Source: Caldifarciminota bacterium 4484_18 (GTDB lineage: Bacteria; Hydrothermota; UBA3073; NMUJ01). From it: a stretch of DNA of 7,860 nt. Location of the stretch: positions 4,057 through 11,916 of the forward strand of contig NMUJ01000059.1 of the NCBI GenBank assembly GCA_002256535.1, given 5' to 3'. This document shows, piece by piece, positions 1 to 6,059 of the stretch. The notes beneath the pieces were generated by a model that was not told the DNA's origin, did not search any database, and saw only the letters and a program-made list of their open reading frames with translations. The position numbers were made by a program, and so were the translations under genes. The first letter of the stretch is position 1, and every line of letters begins with the position of its first letter.

Positions 1-1083
1 ATGTATATCAGCTTATCACATATATATGGGGAGGCGGTTGATACCATAGGGGGGATGCCAGATTGGCGTGTTAGTGGTAGCGAGTATCTCGAATATCTGA
101 ACACGTATGGGTCGGAGATTACCCACATATGGTGTCACTCAGGTAGCAGTGTACATTGTTTTGATCGCTGGCCATGGGTATACTGGAGTGATGTACGTGA
201 GATATCACCAGGGTCGTGGTTCTACCTGCTATGGGCATGCCATGGTGCGAGCTTCCATGATGAGCCATCACATAACCTTGCAGTTAACTACTGTATGGGT
301 GAATCCAACGGGCTTGGAGCGCTTGGTGTCACACGTAGCATAGGTACAGGTAATGCACAGGAGACATTTTTCAACTTACTATGTGCAGGTAAGACGCTTG
401 GTGAGGCGTTTTACGACTATTTGTGCTACCAATATGATACAACATGGATAAAGGTGTGGTTCACATACTGGGGGGCAGAGACACCGGATTCGTTCACATG
501 GGATCTGTGTTTCATAGGTAATCCGTTTGTCACCTTCCCGGGTACGTTGGAGGGGCCACCTTCTGCACCTAAGGATGTAACTATAAGGCCGGGATATTTT
601 AAATTGAACCTATCCTGGAGGCGTAACTATGAAGAAGATGTCATAGGGTACAATATCTACAGGGGTGAGACATCAGGTGGCCCATACAATAGGATAAATA
701 GTGAGTTGGTGGATACATTCTTCACCGATACGACGGTTGAGAGTGGTGTATGGTACTACTATGTGGTGACAGCGGTTGATACACAGGGGTTGGAGAGTGG
801 CTACTCGGTTGAGGTTACAGGTCGCTGTATATCGCTCGACCATGGTATATTGCTGGTGGACGAAGCGCGTAACGGGACGGGTGCACCTTGTAACCCAACA
901 GATGAGCAGGTGGATAGTTTCTACCATGCATTACTTGATACCTACGAGTACGATGAATGGGATATCGATAGCGATGGTATGCCAACAATTTACGATTGTG
1001 GGATATATGGTATCATAATCTGGTATGCTGATGACTATGCGGCACCGCATCTACATGAGGTGGTGGATGAGCTAGCCCGGTGA
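1..1083 (+). CDS. C25 (gingipain-type) protease, catalytic and Fn3 part; 5'-partial and interrupted
   Basis: This is the middle of a large secreted cysteine protease whose N-terminus lies left of the window, so the ATG at position 1 is probably internal. Seen: a caspase-like catalytic region with probable catalytic His46 (in CHSGSS) and probable nucleophile Cys80 (in LLWACHGASF), spaced as in peptidase C25, ending with an IGNP segment (172-175) that matches the usual G-D/N-P end of the domain. A fibronectin type III domain follows (about 186-273, with IGYNIYR and the WYYYVVTAVD strand). Next is the first half of a GATase/ThuA-like module (about 282-360, ILLVDE then IIIWYADD). The frame stops at TGA 1081-1083 in the middle of that module, and the continuation lies in the next frame from about 1079. 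Family knowledge: such proteases are exported and cleave after Arg/Lys or other residues; the specificity here is unknown. The C25 assignment is fairly secure; the break is described separately. Confidence 0.82.
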   Translation: MYISLSHIYGEAVDTIGGMPDWRVSGSEYLEYLNTYGSEITHIWCHSGSSVHCFDRWPWVYWSDVREISPGSWFYLLWACHGASFHDEPSHNLAVNYCMGESNGLGALGVTRSIGTGNAQETFFNLLCAGKTLGEAFYDYLCYQYDTTWIKVWFTYWGAETPDSFTWDLCFIGNPFVTFPGTLEGPPSAPKDVTIRPGYFKLNLSWRRNYEEDVIGYNIYRGETSGGPYNRINSELVDTFFTDTTVESGVWYYYVVTAVDTQGLESGYSVEVTGRCISLDHGILLVDEARNGTGAPCNPTDEQVDSFYHALLDTYEYDEWDIDSDGMPTIYDCGIYGIIIWYADDYAAPHLHEVVDELAR

Positions 1084-1092
1084 TTTCGTGTA
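1072..1092 (+). other. Reading-frame break with apparent loss of about 26 codons in the C25 protease
   Basis: Frame 1 reads ...VVDELAR and stops at TGA 1081; frame 2 reads GDFVYDYFKI from 1079. Aligned with the homologous module of the lipoprotein at 3430-4956, VVDELAR matches IKSIISQ and GDFVYDYFKI matches GGFGFDYMHI without gaps. The lipoprotein has 26 residues between these two anchors (YLDLGGNLWISGW and what follows) that are absent here. The event is therefore an internal deletion whose length is not a multiple of three (about 77 bases would fit), not a one-base slip. Confidence 0.72.
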
Positions 1093-1720
1093 CGATTATT
1101 TCAAGATAGCAGCAGCTGATGAGTCAAGGCAAGCTGATTTCGTAGGTGCTGATGGATGTGCGGGATATCCGGATCTTAGAGTTGATTCCTCCAAGGTGTT
1201 ATCCACATGGCACGGTAGTATGAAGTATATAGATGTGTTCACAACTGTGGGTGCACAACCAATATACATGTTTAATTCAGCATCTGGAGATACAGCGTTT
1301 GATGGTAAAATCTGTGGTATTGAGTATACTGGTGGGCCACATAAGGTTATACTGTTGGGGTTCCCGCTATACTACATGGAAGAGGATAGTGCAAAACGGT
1401 TCATGCAGCAAGCGATAGTTGAGCTTACGGGTGTGGAAGAGATCGCTCTCGATAAGCTAGAGTTACTCCAGAACTATCCTAATCCATTCATACACGGGAC
1501 TACTATCAAATGTGTGATACCGAATGGTAAAGTTGGTAAGCTCACAATATACGATGTAACCGGTAGGATTGTGAGGGCATACACGGTGGGGTCAGGGCTG
1601 CACACTATATATTGGGATGGTACATCTACTACAGGTAAGGAAGTACCGCCTGGGGTATACTTCTACATAATGGATATCGACAGCATACAGCTCGTACATA
1701 AGATGGTGAAGCTAAGATAA
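1088..1720 (+). CDS. C-terminal part of the same C25 protease with type IX-style sorting tail
   Basis: This frame is the continuation of the upstream protease gene rather than a separate gene. Coding similarity already begins at GGT 1079 (reading GDFVYDYFKI), before the nominal GTG start at 1088, and no ribosome-binding site is visible. Residues 1-115 are the second half of the GATase/ThuA-like module (DFVGADGCAGYPDLRVDSSK, then GFPLYYMEED). Residues 124-210 are a T9SS type A / FlgD-like sorting domain: LLQNYPNPF, TIKCVIP, LTIYDVTGRIVR, IYWDGT, PPGVYFYIM. In the FCB group such a tail directs export through the Por/type IX system and is often removed or anchored at the cell surface. The stop TAA 1718-1720 overlaps the 3' end of the convergent prmC. 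Unless the break upstream is an assembly error, this segment would not be translated as part of the protease. Confidence 0.8.
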   Translation: MYDYFKIAAADESRQADFVGADGCAGYPDLRVDSSKVLSTWHGSMKYIDVFTTVGAQPIYMFNSASGDTAFDGKICGIEYTGGPHKVILLGFPLYYMEEDSAKRFMQQAIVELTGVEEIALDKLELLQNYPNPFIHGTTIKCVIPNGKVGKLTIYDVTGRIVRAYTVGSGLHTIYWDGTSTTGKEVPPGVYFYIMDIDSIQLVHKMVKLR

Positions 1721-2599
1721 ACCTACCATAAACCTATCACGTAGTGTCTCCCATGGATAGAGGGTGATATCTCTTTTAGAAGTGACCAAAAAGCGTGGTT
1801 TACCAAATGTATCCTTAAGTATACATGCATGAGGGTAATATTGATGGGCTAACTCTAACACTCTATCGGATTGTGTTGAATCGAGCTCAATCAACAGCAC
1901 GCCATGCGGTGTGAGATGTGATACAGTTTGAGGTATCAGCTGTTTGATAACTTCTAAACCATCGGTACCGCCATCGTAGCTGGTACGTGGTTCGTACAAT
2001 ACTTCTGGGGGTAGATCCCAATATCTTGTGCTGGGGATGTAGGGTGGGTTGGAGGCGATAGTGTCAACTTTAAGTTCAGCAAACGCATCGAGTAGGTTGC
2101 CACGTTTGAAATGAACCTTTACCCCTATATTGCTGGCGTTACGACGTGCCAATCTCAACGATATGATATCAGAGGCATAGACTGCAACATCGGGTAACAT
2201 CCTTTTCAATGCTATGGCGATGGCACCACAGCCTGTACCTACATCCCAGATAGATTTGAAGTTGAATTTACGTACCATTATGTATGTGTAAGTTACAAGG
2301 TCTTCGGTTTCCGGTCGTGGTATGAAGACGGTCTTATCGACTTGGAATTCTAACCCCATAAAATATGATTTACCGACAATATATTGCCAGGGTTCACGTC
2401 TTGCACGGCGTGCTAAGTAATCTAATAGCTTAGAAGCTTCATCACGTGATAGCCTGTGGTCGGGATAGGTTGTAACCCTCCACGTGGGTATTTTAAGATA
2501 CTCTTCGAAGCAGATTTTTAGCTCATCTTTGATATCACCTGATAATACGATGCTCAATATCTTAGCTGCGTAAGTGTACGCCTCGTTGTATGTCATCAT
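1712..2599 (-). CDS. prmC: Peptide chain release factor N5-glutamine methyltransferase (PrmC/HemK)
   Basis: PrmC transfers a methyl group from S-adenosylmethionine to the Gln of the GGQ motif in release factors RF1 and RF2, improving termination; it acts in the cytosol. The 295-residue protein has the full family layout. The N-terminal helical domain carries EPWQYIVG (69-76) and FIPRPETE (92-99). The Rossmann methyltransferase fold carries the SAM-binding DVGTGCGAIAIA (119-130). The catalytic NPPYI (184-188) binds the substrate glutamine, and YEPR (202-205) and GGTDGL (210-215) follow. It is slightly longer than the usual 280 or so residues because of a C-terminal extension (DITLYPWETL onward). 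Two consecutive ATGs (2599 and 2596) could start it, and no clear Shine-Dalgarno site is visible before either. prfA usually lies upstream in bacteria but is absent here. It is convergent with the protease gene (9-base overlap) and divergent from the operon at 2683. Its frame is intact, unlike most of its neighbours. Confidence 0.96.
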   Translation of the reverse strand: MMTYNEAYTYAAKILSIVLSGDIKDELKICFEEYLKIPTWRVTTYPDHRLSRDEASKLLDYLARRARREPWQYIVGKSYFMGLEFQVDKTVFIPRPETEDLVTYTYIMVRKFNFKSIWDVGTGCGAIAIALKRMLPDVAVYASDIISLRLARRNASNIGVKVHFKRGNLLDAFAELKVDTIASNPPYIPSTRYWDLPPEVLYEPRTSYDGGTDGLEVIKQLIPQTVSHLTPHGVLLIELDSTQSDRVLELAHQYYPHACILKDTFGKPRFLVTSKRDITLYPWETLRDRFMVGLS

Positions 2600-2633
2600 T
2601 TAAAATTAAGATAGATTGGACGATATTCAATGG

Positions 2634-2662
2634 TTGACATAAGTGGGGGCGGTTTAAATTTA
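2634..2662 (+). promoter_or_regulatory. Likely promoter of the exported-protein operon
   Basis: A perfect TTGACA lies at 2634-2639. Downstream, TAAATTTA (2655-2662) resembles the Bacteroidota-type -7 element TAnnTTTG, with 18 bases between TTG and TA. A classical -10 at the usual 17-base spacing is not obvious. The site is in the only divergent spacer of the window and about 20 bases before the Shine-Dalgarno site of the first operon gene, where a promoter is expected. No operator or convincing prmC promoter is visible on the opposite strand. Confidence 0.45.
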
Positions 2663-2672
2663 CTCTAAAAGT

Positions 2673-2678
2673 AGGAGG
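2673..2678 (+). promoter_or_regulatory. Shine-Dalgarno site of the first operon gene
   Basis: A perfect AGGAGG is separated by 4 bases from ATG 2683. It supports a real gene start here even though the frame that follows closes after 56 codons. Confidence 0.75.
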
Positions 2679-2682
2679 TGCA

Positions 2683-2853
2683 ATGACGAAATGGATTACG
2701 AGGGCTACCATCCTTATAGTACTAATATGTGTTTATTGTACAGGGATGCCACCATCACCGAAACCTGCCTACTTGCGGGTGTGGATAGAGGGTAAGGGTG
2801 ATGTAGATTCGCTTAATATCAAGCCGGGTGATGGTATACTATACACCGGATAA
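2683..2853 (+). CDS. N-terminal fragment of a small exported Asp-Thr-repeat protein (frameshifted)
   Basis: The start is set by AGGAGG 4 bases upstream. The 56-residue product begins with a typical export signal: charged MTKWITR, hydrophobic core ATILIVLI, then Cys16 and Cys19, either of which might be a weak lipoprotein acylation site (C19-T-G). After a Pro-rich linker it reads YLRVWIEGKGDVDSL and then IKPGD before stopping at TAA 2851. The next frame continues with YTPDKWYDTTR, so the two are almost certainly one gene broken between about 2833 and 2850. The stop is premature and removes the whole mature domain. The first gene of an operon losing its frame would also disturb translational coupling to the genes behind it. 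No family is recognised. Confidence 0.68.
   Translation: MTKWITRATILIVLICVYCTGMPPSPKPAYLRVWIEGKGDVDSLNIKPGDGILYTG
2827..2853 (+). other. Frameshift at a TATAC tandem repeat
   Basis: The frame changes between GGT GAT (2827-2832) and ACA CCG GAT AAG (2843-2854). The interval contains TATACTATAC (2835-2844) followed by an AC doublet. Adding one TATAC unit (5 bases) or one AC unit (2 bases) would join the two frames into a single protein reading on into YTPDKWYDTT. Loss of a repeat unit by slippage is therefore the simplest explanation. Confidence 0.6.
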
Positions 2854-3418
2854 GTGGTACGATACCACACGTATCGTTAATGTACTTGCTTGGGATACTG
2901 TAGAGAATGAGTTTATAGCCCACTATCTGGGGGAGACGGACCTACCTGCGGATAAATTCATACAGATAAAGCTTACAATGCGACCTGAAGCACTTGAAGA
3001 GACCACGCTCACTTTGCAGATTGATACATCTTATACCTTAGATACAGTAGCGGTTATCGATACAATAATAAGTGATACATCGTATGTAATAGATACAGTG
3101 ACAAATGAGACGACGTTCGTGATACGTGATAGCATCGTATATGATACGTTTTACATAGATACAACGGATATGGTGGTGGATACCGTGCTCGATACAGTAA
3201 TAGTATCACATCCGTATACGTTTAGGTATCATGGCTATACCTATGATATTTTTGGTGGAGTTTCATCCGTAGCAGAGGCTGAGTTTGAGCTCAACGTTGA
3301 AGAAGGTACATATTATGATTTGTACCTATACTTTGATATCGAAAATTCTGTTGTTAGGGTGTTGGACCATTACGAGCTCAACCCAACGGTAGAGGTGAAA
3401 GAGATTAAAAGAAGATGA
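2828..3418 (+). CDS. Main body of the Asp-Thr-repeat exported protein (frameshifted from 2683)
   Basis: This 196-residue frame has no ribosome-binding site before its GTG/ATG (2828/2831) and no signal peptide, but it continues the exported protein started at 2683. Residues 5-60 form a small domain (YTPDKWYDTT, AWDTVENEFIAHY, LPADKFIQIKL). Residues 66-123 are low-complexity: Asp-Thr or a close variant recurs every 4-7 residues, separated by hydrophobic residues. Residues 129-196 form a final domain (YTFRYHGYTYD, then Tyr-rich TYYDLYLYFD) likely to be beta-rich. Its TGA 3416-3418 is fused to the Shine-Dalgarno site of the next gene. The function is unknown; its place before a lipoprotein and a TonB-dependent receptor suggests a cell-envelope accessory role. 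An adhesin-like or structural beta protein is possible. Confidence 0.7.
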   Translation: MMVYYTPDKWYDTTRIVNVLAWDTVENEFIAHYLGETDLPADKFIQIKLTMRPEALEETTLTLQIDTSYTLDTVAVIDTIISDTSYVIDTVTNETTFVIRDSIVYDTFYIDTTDMVVDTVLDTVIVSHPYTFRYHGYTYDIFGGVSSVAEAEFELNVEEGTYYDLYLYFDIENSVVRVLDHYELNPTVEVKEIKRR

Positions 3419-3424
3419 AAGGAG
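3418..3424 (+). promoter_or_regulatory. Shine-Dalgarno site that fixes the lipoprotein start
   Basis: AAAGGAG lies 5 bases before ATG 3430, and its first A belongs to the preceding TGA stop. The earlier ATG at 3415 overlaps that stop and has only a weak site before it, so 3430 is preferred. Confidence 0.72.
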
Positions 3425-3429
3425 TTAAG

Positions 3430-4956
3430 ATGAGGCCAACCTTTAAGTATAGCATAGGGATTATGACTATCTTGTTAGTTGTGTTAGGTACTGATTGTCG
3501 TAAGGGTAAAATAGGTGAAAAGCATCCCAATAAGCCACCCGACACTAAATTGGCGAACGTGCCACTCGAGAACGATTCGCTTCACTCCTATACCAAAGGT
3601 GATTCATTATCTGTATACCTGCCACTACAGACGTTGTCATGGGATGGTGACGATGAGGATGGTTTCGTGGTTAAATACCGATATCGGTATCGTACTGTCC
3701 ACGTGACAAGGGGAGATACTTACTATTTTCCGGCACGCGATGCATGGATAGAGACGACAGCTACTCAGGTGGAGATACCGTTTGAGTCATCCGATGCAGA
3801 TAGGGTGGTCGATGGCGATACTATCGCATCTAACCTACAGATATTTGAGGTTGCTGCCATCGATAACGAAGGTGCGGTAGATCCTACGCCTGCAGTGAAA
3901 AGGTTCTGGACGTTTGCAAATAAATTACCTGAAACTTACATCCTCTACCCTGCAGACGGGGATAGCTTGCTTGTACGTGCGAATACTACACCTACGTGGC
4001 GGGGTGTGCTGGTGAGCTGGCAGGGTGAAGATCCCGACGGCGAGGTACGAGATTACAGGTGGCGTGTGGATAGCTTGGAATGGTCACCATGGACAAGGGA
4101 TACTTCCGTGTACATAAACCCCGTAGCATTTAGGGGGCCACTTGATGGCTGGCATGTTATCGAGGTGATGGCACGTGATAACTTGTATATCCAAGATACG
4201 ACACCTGCCAAGATACATGTGCGGTTGGTGGAGGTGAAGTTCGATAGGCCATTACTTGTGGTGTATGAGGAACAGAGCGCAGAACCAGGTGGTGAGCCGT
4301 CAAATACGGAAGATTTCTACATATCGTTGTTCGATTCGGTAGTAGGGGTTGGTAACTATGACATGATCAACTTCCGTACATATACAGGGAGTTTTATCGA
4401 TACGGTTGCACACTATAGGGTGATATTCTGGTATCGTGACAAGATGATGGGCAGCCGATCATACCGGTTCTGGACTGCACGTAATGGTGAGATTAAGTCT
4501 ATCATCAGCCAGTATCTGGATCTTGGTGGTAACCTATGGATAAGTGGCTGGTCAGCTGTGTATGGTGTGGAGGAAGCTCAGTTCGATTCGGGTGGGTTTG
4601 GATTCGACTATATGCATATAGAAGAAGTTGAGGAGATATCGGAGCCACAATTTATAGGTGGTGAGGGTCATGAAGGTTGCCCAACGGTGATGGTGGATAC
4701 GTCGAGATTACCGGGGGTACCGTGGAGATGGGATGGTGTCGCATGCGTATACGGACTCACAGGAAGGGCGTTTACTTTGCCATTACTTACGTATGTGCCA
4801 CGAAGTGATACCACATTAGTAGGTAAGGTCGTATGTACTTATTACGATGGTGTCACATATAAGGTGGTGACAACTACTTTTCCATTGCTATACCTTTATG
4901 AAGAAGATGCGAGAGAATTGGTGAGATATATCTTAACAAAAATGAACATTTTGTGA
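3430..4956 (+). CDS. Putative envelope lipoprotein: two Ig-like domains and a GATase/ThuA-like C-terminal module
   Basis: Starting at ATG 3430 the protein has 508 residues. An N-terminal signal segment (MRPTFKYSIGIMTILLVVLG) ends at Cys23, a plausible but non-standard lipidation site because Asp precedes the Cys. Two Ig-like beta domains follow: about 36-165 (WDGDDEDGFVVKYRYRY, VAAIDNEGAVDPTP) and 168-266 (WQGEDPDGEVRDYRWRVD, VMARDN). Residues 273-508 match, segment by segment, the module of the C25 protease at 844-1440: LLVVYEE, VIFWYRD, YLDLGGNLWISGW, GGFGFDYMHI, TFPLLYLYEED. The GG-N-L-W-I-S-G pattern recalls ThuA/class I glutamine-amidotransferase-like folds, but no Cys-His-Glu triad is evident, so a binding role is more likely than catalysis. 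The frame is intact. It lies between the DT-repeat gene and the receptor gene, with Shine-Dalgarno/stop fusion at both ends, suggesting a coupled operon. An extracellular partner of the receptor is possible. Confidence 0.8.
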   Translation: MRPTFKYSIGIMTILLVVLGTDCRKGKIGEKHPNKPPDTKLANVPLENDSLHSYTKGDSLSVYLPLQTLSWDGDDEDGFVVKYRYRYRTVHVTRGDTYYFPARDAWIETTATQVEIPFESSDADRVVDGDTIASNLQIFEVAAIDNEGAVDPTPAVKRFWTFANKLPETYILYPADGDSLLVRANTTPTWRGVLVSWQGEDPDGEVRDYRWRVDSLEWSPWTRDTSVYINPVAFRGPLDGWHVIEVMARDNLYIQDTTPAKIHVRLVEVKFDRPLLVVYEEQSAEPGGEPSNTEDFYISLFDSVVGVGNYDMINFRTYTGSFIDTVAHYRVIFWYRDKMMGSRSYRFWTARNGEIKSIISQYLDLGGNLWISGWSAVYGVEEAQFDSGGFGFDYMHIEEVEEISEPQFIGGEGHEGCPTVMVDTSRLPGVPWRWDGVACVYGLTGRAFTLPLLTYVPRSDTTLVGKVVCTYYDGVTYKVVTTTFPLLYLYEEDARELVRYILTKMNIL

Positions 4957-4963
4957 AAGGAGG
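4956..4963 (+). promoter_or_regulatory. Shine-Dalgarno site that fixes the receptor start
   Basis: AAAGGAGG lies 4 bases before ATG 4968 and overlaps the lipoprotein's TGA (4954-4956). The alternative GTG at 4953 overlaps that stop and would place the site inside the coding sequence, so 4968 is preferred. Confidence 0.75.
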
Positions 4964-4967
4964 GCCA

Positions 4968-6059
4968 ATGGGACGCTATATTGCCATTTTAGCTATAACT
5001 ATGTTAATACTGCCTGTAACGTTGATGGCAGGTGTTTATGGTAAGGTTATGGGTAGGGTTATCGATATAGTGACTGGTAAGCCACTTGAGGGTGCAAACG
5101 TCATACTTATAGGTACAAACTATGGAGCAGCTACTGATAAGGATGGATACTACCACATTCTGAAGGTGCTGCCAGGTTACTACGATATAAAGGTTACGAT
5201 GATGGGATATAGGCCAGAGGTTCGTAAAAACATACATGTGGCGATAGATTTGACGACAAAGGTGGATTTTAAGCTTACACCCACTCCTATTGAGATTGAG
5301 CGTCCAATTGTAGTTGTAGCCAAACGTCCATTGGTCATACCGGATATGACATCGAGTACACGATATGTGACAAAAGAGGATATCGAAAGTATACCAAATA
5401 TTGAAACATTTACACGTGTGGTGGAGTTACAACCTGGTGTAGTCGATGGCCATTTTCGTGGTGGTCGCAGTGAAGAAGCACTCTATACCATGGATGGCTT
5501 ACCTATACGTAACCCCGTATATGGTGGTAGGGCGGCTTTCGTCCTCACTGTTGTATCAGTGAAGGAGATGGAAGTTTTAACTGGTGGGTTCAGTGCGGAA
5601 TATGGTGAAGCGCAATCCGGTGTTGTAAACATTGTAACCAGAGAGGGAGGTACAAAGCCATCAATCGAACTTGAGTATAAGACCGATAGGATCTTACCGC
5701 GGGTACATCCGGAGTTTCCGAGCCCATTAGCTGCTGGATATACGAATAAATATTCGGAAAACATGGATTACCTGGCGTTTGCAGTAGGTGGCCCTATGTT
5801 TGGGAATAAGGATTTACGATACTTTGTATCAGGTAGCGGTAGGTTACGCGATGGCTCGTATGTAGATAAGAGGAAACGCGAGAAGCGTGTGGAGATATTA
5901 CCTGGGTGGAAGATATACGAGAGGCAGTACAACCACTTCAATTTCAACACTAAGCTTACGTATGAGGTTTCACCTAACCTTAAATTTAACGTTGGGTTCA
6001 GACGTGCATGGGGGTACTGGTACTGGTTTGATTGGACATGGGTGTTTCTGGAAGTTTAG
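4968..6059 (+). CDS. TonB-dependent receptor, N-terminal part: signal, regulatory-like domain, plug, first barrel strands
   Basis: Outer-membrane receptors of this type import substrates bound outside the cell, using energy passed by TonB-ExbB-ExbD; the substrate cannot be told here. From ATG 4968 a signal peptide (MGRYIAILAITMLILPVTLMA) is followed by a carboxypeptidase-regulatory-like beta domain (about 24-105: GRVIDIVTGKPLEGANV, ATDKDGYYHI, PGYYDIKVTMMGY). A possible TonB-box-like stretch (IVVVAKRP) follows. The plug (about 128-226) carries ITFTR-like and VVELQPGVV segments, GGRSEEALYTMDGLPIRNP, EVLTGGFSAEYGEAQSG and VVNIVTREGG, all typical. The first barrel strands follow (YFVSGSGRLRDGSYV, FNFNTKLTYEV). 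The frame ends at TAG 6057, in mid-barrel. The barrel continues in the next frame from about 6046 (WKFRLPPEYYHW), consistent with one extra T in TTT 6045-6047. Family assignment is secure. Confidence 0.88.
   Translation: MGRYIAILAITMLILPVTLMAGVYGKVMGRVIDIVTGKPLEGANVILIGTNYGAATDKDGYYHILKVLPGYYDIKVTMMGYRPEVRKNIHVAIDLTTKVDFKLTPTPIEIERPIVVVAKRPLVIPDMTSSTRYVTKEDIESIPNIETFTRVVELQPGVVDGHFRGGRSEEALYTMDGLPIRNPVYGGRAAFVLTVVSVKEMEVLTGGFSAEYGEAQSGVVNIVTREGGTKPSIELEYKTDRILPRVHPEFPSPLAAGYTNKYSENMDYLAFAVGGPMFGNKDLRYFVSGSGRLRDGSYVDKRKREKRVEILPGWKIYERQYNHFNFNTKLTYEVSPNLKFNVGFRRAWGYWYWFDWTWVFLEV
6045..6059 (+). other. Frameshift in the receptor barrel at TTT
   Basis: Frame 3 reads W-V-F-L-E-V and stops at TAG 6057. 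Removing one T from TTT 6045-6047 gives W-V-F-W-K-F-R-L-P-P and joins the frames without loss of residues. This resembles a one-base insertion, natural or from sequencing, and differs from the breaks at 1080 and 6918. Confidence 0.65.

Noticed and set aside
776..1018. Overlapping plus-strand frame inside the protease
   Set aside because: It is out of frame with the clear Fn3 and module sequence; no domain pattern or start signal.
2827..2848. Hairpin or terminator at GGTG...CACC
   Set aside because: Only the outer four bases and the short GTATA-C-TATAC core pair; there is no stable stem and no T-run.
5483..5764. Minus-strand open frame opposite the plug domain
   Set aside because: It is a shadow of the plug coding sequence, with no independent signal.
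1081..6059. Programmed ribosomal frameshifting or an intervening intron
   Set aside because: No slippery heptamer is visible at the breaks; at two of them coding sequence is missing rather than extra, which neither frameshifting nor splicing explains.
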